From the NCBI RefSeq assembly GCF_947495845.1, contig NZ_CANMAO010000004.1, positions 186,001-250,000 on the forward strand: a stretch of DNA of 64,000 nucleotides, written 5' to 3'. Under the pieces are notes generated by a model. The model searched no databases and was not told where the DNA came from. It worked only from the letters and a program-made list of their open reading frames with translations. The DNA is from an uncultured Endozoicomonas sp. Lineage in GTDB: Bacteria; Pseudomonadota; Gammaproteobacteria; Pseudomonadales; Endozoicomonadaceae. Of this stretch, positions 57,349-64,000 are shown piece after piece (position 1 is the stretch's first letter; each line of letters opens with the position of its first letter). The position numbers were made by a program, and so were the translations under genes.

Positions 57349-57430
57349 CAGAACAAAATCCAGAACAAAATCCAGAACAAAATCCAGAACAAAATCCAGA
57401 ACAAAATCCAGAACAAAATCCAGAACAAAA
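57349..57430. repeat. 12-bp tandem repeat upstream of xseB
   Basis: Six exact copies of CAGAACAAAATC and a partial seventh (CAGAACAAAA), followed by the AAAAGCCGC terminator stem. On the minus strand it reads (GATTTTGTTCTG) and lies about 110 bases before xseB, where the promoter is likely to be. Copy number may vary. Confidence 0.9.
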
Positions 57431-57459
57431 CAAAAGCCGCTTAAATTAAGCGGCTTTTG
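57431..57459 (-). terminator. Intrinsic terminator after the alanine symporter
   Basis: AAAAGCCGCTTA and TAAGCGGCTTTT pair with a two-base loop; on the minus strand a T run follows. It separates the symporter from xseB. Confidence 0.85.
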
Positions 57460-57497
57460 TTAAAGGGCAGAGCTGGATTGAAAGGCGGACTGAAAGA

Positions 57498-58967
57498 CTA
57501 CGCGCCAGCGGCTGGCTTCTTTCCTTCAGAGCTATCGGCTACAGATGAAGGCCCGGAACTGTGTTCAGTCCAGACGTCAGCATCTATTGTTTTATCCAGG
57601 AATGGGAATTTTCGACGATTGAATACCGGAGTTATACCCGCGTCAATCTGTTCATCAAAGTCCTTCAATATCTGGGAAACAATGCCAGACAATACCAGAA
57701 TAGCCACCAGGTTGATCAATGCCATGACACCCATGGAAGCATCAGCGAATGCCCATACAGCTGGCAAGTTACTGGTAGCACCCCAGATGACCATCGCCAG
57801 AACACCAACACGGTAAGCATTAACCAACCAGCGATTATCAAAAATGAAGCGCAGGTTGGATTCACCGTAGTAATAGTTAGCAATGATTGAGCTGAAGGCA
57901 AACAGCAAGATTGCCATGGCCACAAGGTGTTTGCCAATAGGACCAATTTGACTGACCAGCGCCATCTGAGTCAGTTCAATACCCGTAACGGTTGAACCAT
58001 CCAGAGCTCCAGACATCAAGATAATCGAAGCGGTGGCAGTACACACGATCATGGTATCCATGAATACGCCCAGCATCCCCATCAGACCTTGGCTAGCAGG
58101 ATGGTTGGAGTGTGCAGTTGCTGCCGCATTCGGCGCACTGCCCATACCGGCTTCATTGGAGAACAAGCCACGCTTGATACCCTGTTGCATTGCCTGGGAA
58201 ACCATGTAACCCACACCACCGCCAGCAGCGGTTTCAAGACCAAAAGCACTCTTGAAGATCAGAGTAAATACGGCAGGCAGCTCACTGATATTCATAAACA
58301 CAACAACCAGAGCAATACCCAGATAGCCAAACGCCATAATCGGCACGATCATCTCAGCTACTTTCGCAATAGAGCGAATGCCACCGAAGATAACCAATGC
58401 ACTCAGCATCGCCAGACCAATACCAATGGCTTCTGCGGGAATTCCATAGCCCGTGAATGCCGCAGCAATTGAGTTGGATTGCACACTGTTAAACGCAAAG
58501 CCAAAAGCAATAATCAAGGAAATGGAGAAGATAATGCCTAACCAGCGTTGACCCAGAGCCTTTTCGATATAATAGGCCGGACCACCACGGTAGGTGCCAT
58601 CACCATTATTGGTTTTATAAAGCTGCGCCAGAATATTTTCCGCAAGGCTGGTAGACATACCCAACAAAGCGATGACCCACATCCAAAACACAGCCCCAGG
58701 ACCGCCCATGGTAATAGCCACAGCAACACCGGCCATATTACCTGTACCAATACGGGCAGCGAGGCTGGTACAAAATGCCTGGAATGGGGATACGTGAGTT
58801 GAACACTCAGTCGCCCGACTGCCCAGCATTGCCTTCATCGCCAAAGAAAAACGGCGAAACTGCACAAACCGGGTTTTTACGGTGAAAAGAAGACCTGCTC
58901 CCAACAGCAGATACATCAGAATGCTGCCCCACAGCAACCCGTTGATCGAATCAATAATGGCGTTCAT
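57498..58967 (-). CDS. Sodium:alanine symporter, AGCS family
   Basis: A 489-residue membrane transporter that moves alanine or glycine with Na+. Family motifs: FQAFCTSLAARIGTGNMAGV, GGPGAVFWMWVIALLGMST, YYIEKALGQRWLG, LFSNEAGMGSAPNAAATA (the Na+/substrate region), and about ten hydrophobic helices. The C-terminal tail is Ser/Pro-rich and short. It has its own terminator. Confidence 0.92.
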   Translation of the reverse strand: MNAIIDSINGLLWGSILMYLLLGAGLLFTVKTRFVQFRRFSLAMKAMLGSRATECSTHVSPFQAFCTSLAARIGTGNMAGVAVAITMGGPGAVFWMWVIALLGMSTSLAENILAQLYKTNNGDGTYRGGPAYYIEKALGQRWLGIIFSISLIIAFGFAFNSVQSNSIAAAFTGYGIPAEAIGIGLAMLSALVIFGGIRSIAKVAEMIVPIMAFGYLGIALVVVFMNISELPAVFTLIFKSAFGLETAAGGGVGYMVSQAMQQGIKRGLFSNEAGMGSAPNAAATAHSNHPASQGLMGMLGVFMDTMIVCTATASIILMSGALDGSTVTGIELTQMALVSQIGPIGKHLVAMAILLFAFSSIIANYYYGESNLRFIFDNRWLVNAYRVGVLAMVIWGATSNLPAVWAFADASMGVMALINLVAILVLSGIVSQILKDFDEQIDAGITPVFNRRKFPFLDKTIDADVWTEHSSGPSSVADSSEGKKPAAGA

Positions 58968-59414
58968 ACGTTTCCCGGCACATGTTGTAATGTAGATTCT
59001 TATTTGAAAGCGGCATTTATAGCATTAGGAAATAAACCCTACATAGTGAGTATTTCCACCTAAGAAGCTTCAAATCCTGAGAATCCTTCCTGATTTTATT
59101 TGATAATTGACCTGCAAACCTCGGACACTCTATATCATGCTTGTATTACTATGTAGACAGGCTGGATAGTTCCATTAACCCTAGGAGGCTGTCCGAGAAT
59201 ATTTATTATTTCGAAATAAGATAATAGCAGACAATTAAATTACTAAAACAACGCAACAAACAATCACCTGTAGAAACCAACAAATCGTCAATCAATCCTT
59301 TGATCATCTATCAAAGAATAACGAATTACCCTTATGAAATCTGGTAAAGCGCCACCTATCTATCTATGATTGCATTCAATTAGAATAAGCATGGATATAA
59401 CTGAAAGTTAGCTT
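58968..59414. other. Intergenic region between symporter and methyltransferase
   Basis: About 450 bases between two divergent genes. CTAGGAGGCTGTCCGA near 59183-59198 resembles one end of the MITE-like element at 47511, but no second end was found, so it looks like a remnant. The rest is AT-rich with no recognised gene or RNA. Confidence 0.4.
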
Positions 59415-60323
59415 ATGCCAATTATTTCATTTCTCCTTGGGGTGCTGGTGACATGGCTGATCATGTCTGGATTGCTCGCTCAGGGTTTTGCTCTCCTCGT
59501 CCGTATCTGGTGGCCTTCCGCCAGCCGTGAACGTGAATTGAAAGTGGATCAGTGGCTGCTGAATAATACTTCGGAGCCTTCTTCATCCTGGAACCTTCTG
59601 GGTTACTGGAAAGACACTTCACAATATCGTCAGGCCTGCTCTGAAATGGCCGGCCTGCTTGCGGATAAAAGCTGCATATCCAGTCAGGACAGTGTTCTGG
59701 ATATTGGCTTCACCAGCCATGACCAGCTGAGAATCTGGTTGGATTATTATCAGGTTAACCAGCTGACTGCCATATCCAGCGAAGAGCACCAGATCGTCAA
59801 TGCACTTGAGGCCTGCGGCCAGTTTAGCAACCTCAAGCTTCTCCGCGGCAGCGAAACCTCTCTGGATCAAATGCCAGCAGGCAGTATTGATAAGTTACTT
59901 GCTTTGGATTGCGTGTACCGCTTTAAAAAACGGCAGGTCTTCTTTTCCCATGCCCGAAATGTGATCCGCCCAGAAGGCACACTGGCATTTACTGACATGG
60001 TACTTTCCCGCCCTTTCCGCGATCGCCGCGAACAGCGCCTAATAAACTTTTTTGGTCGTATATCTGGTGTGATGACTGAAGACATGCCGGTGAAAGAGAA
60101 TTATCAAAACATTCTTAATCAGCAGGGTTTTGAGCAAGTTGACATCATGGACATCACTGACGACGTGCTATCCGGTTTTTGCTTCTGGTTCGGTCAACAC
60201 TATCAAGAACTTTCTTCTTTGACGCGTTCCAAAATGTGGATAAGGCTCACTCTGAAAACCTGGTTCATCCGCTGGATGCTCCATCGTCAACAGTTAAAAT
60301 ACATAACCATTGTCGCGCGTTAA
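59415..60323 (+). CDS. Membrane-anchored SAM-dependent methyltransferase-like protein
   Basis: A 302-residue protein. An N-terminal helix (PIISFLLGVLVTWLIMSGLL) anchors it. The middle part follows the class I methyltransferase plan: DSVLDIGFTSHDQLRIWLDY as motif I (D-I-G-F, altered glycines), AISSEEHQIVNA as the acidic strand, DKLLALDCVYRF and VIRPEGTLAFTDMVLSR as post-motifs. Motif I has lost some glycines, so binding of SAM is not certain. Substrate unknown; a lipid or quinone is possible. Confidence 0.65.
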   Translation: MPIISFLLGVLVTWLIMSGLLAQGFALLVRIWWPSASRERELKVDQWLLNNTSEPSSSWNLLGYWKDTSQYRQACSEMAGLLADKSCISSQDSVLDIGFTSHDQLRIWLDYYQVNQLTAISSEEHQIVNALEACGQFSNLKLLRGSETSLDQMPAGSIDKLLALDCVYRFKKRQVFFSHARNVIRPEGTLAFTDMVLSRPFRDRREQRLINFFGRISGVMTEDMPVKENYQNILNQQGFEQVDIMDITDDVLSGFCFWFGQHYQELSSLTRSKMWIRLTLKTWFIRWMLHRQQLKYITIVAR

Positions 60324-60350
60324 GTTTATCCACAACTTCTGTGGATAAAC
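60324..60350. promoter_or_regulatory. Inverted pair of perfect DnaA-box sequences / hairpin
   Basis: GTTTATCCACA-acttc-TGTGGATAAAC is a perfect 11-bp inverted repeat. Each arm contains the E. coli DnaA box TTATCCACA. It lies just past the methyltransferase stop. It could be a DnaA-binding site or simply a transcript-end hairpin (no T run follows). Confidence 0.5.
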
Positions 60351-60445
60351 TTGTGATAACGCGAGGGATAGTTTTCAAAATCCACTTAAAACGGCTCTTC
60401 AAATACAACTGGTTACTTTTTGACCACCCGAATAACCAGATGTAA

Positions 60446-60473
60446 CCGTTGTCCGTTGTCCGTTGTCCGTTGT
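60446..60473. repeat. (CGTTGTC)4 tandem repeat
   Basis: Four copies of the 7-mer CGTTGTC, followed by CGTAAAA. The same units occur in the repeats at 8011 and 26336. A stem CCGTAAAA / GTTTTACGG follows. It lies between convergent methyltransferase and ProQ genes. Confidence 0.7.
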
Positions 60474-60536
60474 CCGTAAAAGTCTTGCTGCTTGTAGTTT
60501 TACGGAAAACACTTCTCGAAGCAGTGAAGTTATTCC

Positions 60537-61058
60537 TTAACTTGACTGCTTTTTCACCGCCAACACACGGATCTGCTTGATGATTACCCGATCTCGGGTA
60601 ATGATGAAATCGCTACTCTGGGTATACAGCTTAATTTCTGCATCCACCGCTTCCCGAAGCTTCACCCGACCGGCAGCTTTGCCTTGCAGGTTAATTCGTG
60701 TTGCGCCGGATTTAATAATTTCCAAATAGCGTTCCATGGTCGTAAAGAAACGAAGCGCGATAGAAATAATATTTTCAGGCAATAATCCGCCCTCTGCCAT
60801 ATCTTTATGAATACCAATTTTCAATGGTCTGGGATGAGAAACGTTGAATGCTTCCGGCCAGAGAATACGTACTAAACGAAGCGCTTCCGTATTCATCACA
60901 TCGTTTTCAGGGCGGCTCTCCAGTCTGGCGAGAATAACCCGGGCTTCTTCAGGAAGTTCAACCACACCAGCTGTCGGAGAAAGGCTCTCTTCAGCGCTCA
61001 ACTGGTTATTATCCTGCGGGTCCTTCTGATCGGAATGGTTACTGTTTGCTGTTGTCAT
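60537..61058 (-). CDS. ProQ/FinO-domain RNA chaperone
   Basis: A 173-residue protein. A polar N-terminal extension of about 60 residues precedes the FinO/ProQ fold: LWPEAFNVSHPRPLKIGIHK, then FFTTMERYLEIIKSGATRIN and LQGKAAGRVKLREAVD. A basic, beta-type C-terminal end (ITRDRVIIKQIRVLAVKKQ) follows. ProQ-family proteins bind structured small RNAs and mRNA 3' ends and can stabilise or pair them. It lacks the long linker and Tudor-like domain of E. coli ProQ, so it is a minimal type with an N-terminal arm. Confidence 0.87.
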   Translation of the reverse strand: MTTANSNHSDQKDPQDNNQLSAEESLSPTAGVVELPEEARVILARLESRPENDVMNTEALRLVRILWPEAFNVSHPRPLKIGIHKDMAEGGLLPENIISIALRFFTTMERYLEIIKSGATRINLQGKAAGRVKLREAVDAEIKLYTQSSDFIITRDRVIIKQIRVLAVKKQSS

Positions 61059-61431
61059 TAACTGCCGTGCCTAACTCAACTAAAAAACGATCTCCACCCG
61101 CTATTGGGAGAGGTCGCCCTATAATGACGGATTAAAGGCATACGTAAAAGTGAAATTTGTTAGTAGAACGTCCCACTCTGTAAAGATTGCATTTCGCTTT
61201 TGAGAAATTGTCTCCAGAAGTCGTTATCTCTTGTAAAAAATCCTGATAGCATCGCCACCCCATAAACTGAGGCGCTGTTGATATTCAACATTGTTGTTCA
61301 GAGGTAACACCGGTAGAAAAGAACCCTTTTCACCTCATGGTTACCCTTCATGGAGGAGAATCCAAACAACGTTTGTTTATGTACTAATCTCAGCCAAGAC
61401 TTTTCTACACTTCCCACGGAAGCTTCAATCG
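61059..61431. other. Intergenic region between ProQ-like and LtaS-like genes
   Basis: About 370 bases between divergent genes. It holds the two promoter regions, neither with a clear consensus. No RNA gene, repeat or hairpin terminator recognised. Confidence 0.4.
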
Positions 61432-63468
61432 ATGAAACGATATTCGCTTAAATCCGACCTGTGCTTTACGGGTTCTGCGTTTTTCACCTTAATGATTCTG
61501 AGCACCCTGGCTCGCTTGTTACTTTTTTTCTGGAATAAAGACGTTGCCGCCACCTCTGCAACTGTCGATCTCACCATGGGATTTCTCGTGGGTATGCGCT
61601 TTGATTTAATTATTAGCTGCGCAGCCATTATCCCAATGGCACTGGCCATTGTCATGCCCAGTGGGCTTTATCATCGTAAGGTCTGGAAGGCTTGGCTGAC
61701 GCTGGTTTCTGCCATGATGCTATTAACCGCGTTGGTTGAACCCATCTTTTACGATGAATTTCACAATCGATTAAACAGCATTGCCATTCAGTACCTGAAT
61801 GAAGATCCAGCTACCGTTTTAAGCATGTTAATCAATGGTACGCCATTCTTCACTCTGCTGTTTGTATGGATAGCCTGTATTGCCATGGTGTTCGGCGCAC
61901 TTCAATGGTTTGACCGTCAGTTTCGCACAATGGACGACAGTGGTTTCAAAGCATGGCTACCAAGACTGCCGGCTTTTCTAGCATTAATACTTCTGCTTGG
62001 CGTTGGTGTCCGAGGAGGAACTCTCCGAAGTGGCGCACCACTGCGCTGGGGAGATGCGGTTCACAGCCAGGATACTTTTGCCAATCAGCTGGCATTGAAT
62101 GGGATGTATACGTTCATCAAAGCGGTTGAAGGTTTGGGCGATAAAAAAGGCGCCAACCTTGTATGGCTGGAAGCTATGGATAATCAGAATGCTCTGAATA
62201 TCACCCGTCAAATGGTTCTGGAGCCGGAAGATAAGCTCCTCGATCCTACAAAACTGGCACTGTATCGCGAAACCACGCCAAAGCAGCGCACGCTTCCTGA
62301 GAATGTGAAGAATGTCGTCATAATTCTGATGGAGAGTTTTTCTTCCCGCTATACCGCTTCAGAAGGCAGCACTCTTAATATCACACCGTACTTTGATGCC
62401 CTGACCAAAGAAGGCGTGTTGTTCAACCGGGCATTTTCCAACGGTACTCATACCCATCAGGGCATGTTCGCCACATTCTCCTGCTTCCCGAATACACCCG
62501 GCAATGAATACCTGATGCAAAGCCCTGAAGGCGATACCCACTTCAGTGGTTATGCGCCGATCTTCAACGATCTGGATTACAAGAACAACGTCTACGTCTA
62601 TAACGGTGCCTTTAACTGGGATAATCAGCAGGGCTTCTTTGGTAATCAAGGCATCAACCGGTTCATTGGCCGGGATCAAATGGATGAGCCTCATCATGTG
62701 GACCCAACCTGGGGCGTATCTGATGAAGACATGTTTGACAAATCTCTGGAAGAGTTAGACCGACTGGCCAGTAAAGACGAACCATTCTTTGCCATGCTGC
62801 AGTCGTTGTCTAATCACATGCCTTATTCCCTACCGGAAAAACTTTACATTGAGCCTGTCACTGATCAGGGTTCAAAAAACGAGCGTCTAACGGTAATGCG
62901 TTATTCGGATTGGGCTCTTGGCCAATTTTTTGAGTCGGCAAAGAAAACCTCCTGGTATAACGACACACTGTTCGTACTGCTGGGCGATCATGGCTTCAGT
63001 GTGGATGATATCCTCACGCCAATCGATATGTTACGCCATCAAATCCCCGTGTTAATGATTGCTCCGGGCTTGCAGGAAGCGGTAGGGGAAACGGTGTCGA
63101 CCGTTATGTCTCAGGTCGATGTCGTGCCAACAGCGGCCAGCCTTTTTGGCAAGCCTTATGCTCAGCATTGCTGGGGACGAGATATTCTGTCTGTGGATAA
63201 AAACGACCATGGTTTTGCAATATTCAAACCTTCAGGCAGCAGCCCTGTGGTTGCCATGGTGAAAGGCGACAAGGTTCTGGTAAAACAGCCAGATATCGAG
63301 CCAGAGCTGTTCAGCTACAGTTTGGGGAAAAATCCGACCGCTACCCGAATTGAATCGTCGGAAACAGAAGCCACGCTGTATGAAGAGCTTTCTGCCTATC
63401 TGCAAACCGCATTGCGCAGTTTGAATAATCGTTCTGTTGGAGAAAAACCGGGGTTAGAAAAACTCTAA
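61432..63468 (+). CDS. LTA-synthase-like membrane phosphoglycerol/sulfatase transferase
   Basis: A 678-residue inner-membrane enzyme of the alkaline-phosphatase superfamily. The ATG at 61432 (MKRYSLKSDLCFTGSAFFTL) is preferred over a longer frame from 61291 with poor N-terminal sequence. Five hydrophobic helices occupy about residues 10-210. The periplasmic catalytic domain starts KNVVIILMESFSSRYTA (metal Glu), with the nucleophile Thr in SNGTHTHQGMFATFSCFP and metal ligands in LFVLLGDHGFS. Relatives transfer phosphoglycerol or phosphoethanolamine to glycans or lipid A, or modify periplasmic glucans (OpgB-like). It lies next to waaG, which suggests LPS or envelope work, but the substrate is not known. 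Confidence 0.82.
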   Translation: MKRYSLKSDLCFTGSAFFTLMILSTLARLLLFFWNKDVAATSATVDLTMGFLVGMRFDLIISCAAIIPMALAIVMPSGLYHRKVWKAWLTLVSAMMLLTALVEPIFYDEFHNRLNSIAIQYLNEDPATVLSMLINGTPFFTLLFVWIACIAMVFGALQWFDRQFRTMDDSGFKAWLPRLPAFLALILLLGVGVRGGTLRSGAPLRWGDAVHSQDTFANQLALNGMYTFIKAVEGLGDKKGANLVWLEAMDNQNALNITRQMVLEPEDKLLDPTKLALYRETTPKQRTLPENVKNVVIILMESFSSRYTASEGSTLNITPYFDALTKEGVLFNRAFSNGTHTHQGMFATFSCFPNTPGNEYLMQSPEGDTHFSGYAPIFNDLDYKNNVYVYNGAFNWDNQQGFFGNQGINRFIGRDQMDEPHHVDPTWGVSDEDMFDKSLEELDRLASKDEPFFAMLQSLSNHMPYSLPEKLYIEPVTDQGSKNERLTVMRYSDWALGQFFESAKKTSWYNDTLFVLLGDHGFSVDDILTPIDMLRHQIPVLMIAPGLQEAVGETVSTVMSQVDVVPTAASLFGKPYAQHCWGRDILSVDKNDHGFAIFKPSGSSPVVAMVKGDKVLVKQPDIEPELFSYSLGKNPTATRIESSETEATLYEELSAYLQTALRSLNNRSVGEKPGLEKL

Positions 63469-63589
63469 CCTTCAACACAGCTGGAATCACTGAAACACAT
63501 TGGTTCCGGCTGCTTTGCCCGCCTCCCATTTCCATTACCGCAATATGACGGTAAAATTCTGCTCCTTTATCGATTCCTGACGGACTGAC

Positions 63590-64000
63590 ATGGTTCTCGC
63601 TTTTGCTCTGTACAAATATTTCCCTTATGGCGGACTACAGCGGGATTTTCTGCGCATTGCCCTTGAATGCCAGAAAAAAGGTCATGAGATTCAGGTCTAT
63701 ACGACCCAATGGCAGGGAGAAAAGCCGGAAGGCTTCAGCATTCATTTTCTGAAGCCCAAAGGGTTCTCTAACCACCAGAAAATGTCAGATTTTGCCCAGC
63801 AGGTTCACCAGAAACTAAGCAGTTCCCCTGCTACTTTATTGGTCGGCTTTAATAAAATGCCCGGGCTGGATGTCTACTATGCAGCAGACACCTGTTATAA
63901 AGCCAAAACGGACAGCAAATCCTTTCTGTATAAAATGACGGCTCGATACAAAGCGTATTGTGCATTTGAAGCGTCCGTATTCGGCCAGAAAAGTCACACC
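63590..64000 (+). CDS. waaG: LPS core glucosyltransferase I WaaG (partial, 5' end)
   Basis: The first 137 codons of a GT4-type glycosyltransferase; the rest lies beyond the window. MVLAFALYKYFPYGGLQRDF, then GHEIQVYTTQW, VGFNKMPGLDVYYAADTCY and TARYKAYCAFE match E. coli WaaG over this part. WaaG adds the first outer-core glucose to heptose II of LPS on the cytosolic face of the inner membrane. It probably opens an LPS core gene cluster to the right. Confidence 0.9.
   Translation, partial: MVLAFALYKYFPYGGLQRDFLRIALECQKKGHEIQVYTTQWQGEKPEGFSIHFLKPKGFSNHQKMSDFAQQVHQKLSSSPATLLVGFNKMPGLDVYYAADTCYKAKTDSKSFLYKMTARYKAYCAFEASVFGQKSHT

Noticed and set aside
57349-57430. CRISPR array
   Set aside because: The 12-bp units are directly abutting with no spacers, so it is a simple tandem repeat.
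57242-57433. N-terminal extension of xseB made of FCSG repeats
   Set aside because: It is only the translation of the 12-bp tandem repeat; the family length and motifs start at 57241.
61291-61431. N-terminal extension of the LtaS-like protein
   Set aside because: The extra 47 residues are low in membrane-protein character and the ATG at 61432 directly precedes the first helix.

Overview
The window looks like chromosome from a marine, host-associated gammaproteobacterium, most like Endozoicomonas or a relative in the Oceanospirillales. This rests on the mix of content, not on any marker gene. Housekeeping blocks keep a Pseudomonas-like order: ubiK-comM, ssb-MFS-uvrA, dapB-carA-carB-greA, and the rib-nusB-thiL-pgpA and xseB-ispA-dxs clusters. 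Between these blocks sit unrecognised secreted or effector-like genes, often as tandem paralogs, and many palindromic miniature repeats. No rRNA, tRNA, CRISPR array or intact insertion sequence was seen.

Layout. 1-5.6 kb: 3' end of an alkaline phosphatase, ubiK, a 1029-codon unknown gene on the minus strand wedged between ubiK and comM, then comM. 6.1-10.5 kb: a glucose-type PTS EIICB gene with a perfect FNR/ANR-type box upstream, and two unknown secreted proteins. 10.5-18.6 kb: 5-formyl-THF cyclo-ligase, ssb, an MFS transporter and uvrA, with two paralogous small exported proteins and two palindromic elements inserted before uvrA. 18.7-21.1 kb: tandem paralogous secreted proteins of about 385 residues. 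21.2-27.3 kb: greA, carB, carA, dapB. 27.3-31.3 kb: a decayed transposase and a large AT-rich effector-like gene.

31.5-43.1 kb is a nitrogen-compound catabolism and uptake region. It holds a glutamine-synthetase-like gamma-glutamyl ligase, aldehyde dehydrogenase, iron-type alcohol dehydrogenase and class I amidotransferase in one tight operon. Beside it lie an ethanolamine-permease-type APC transporter, a LysR regulator and a PotFGHI-like ABC transporter. An alcohol dehydrogenase in place of the PuuB amine oxidase suggests a gamma-glutamylated amino-alcohol route (for example ethanolamine to glycine) instead of the classical Puu putrescine route. 43.6-47.5 kb: sstT, an alpha/beta hydrolase, a Fur-boxed HugZ-type haem protein and a hypothetical gene with a frameshift in its signal peptide.

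47.7-57.2 kb: ribD, ribBA (degenerate RibA half), nusB, thiL, pgpA, a retropepsin-like protease, stand-alone ribA, then dxs, ispA and xseB on the other strand. Riboflavin synthase (ribE) and lumazine synthase (ribH), which usually lie in this operon, are absent from the window. 57.5-64 kb: Na+/alanine symporter, a membrane-anchored methyltransferase, a ProQ/FinO-domain RNA chaperone, an LtaS-like membrane sulfatase and the 5' end of waaG.

At least four palindromic elements of about 160-210 bp (14.2, 14.6, 36.2 and 50.3 kb) share one central core but carry different arm sequences. One of them supplies the stop codon of the permease gene. A separate 168-bp element with perfect 20-bp terminal repeats lies just upstream of ribD.
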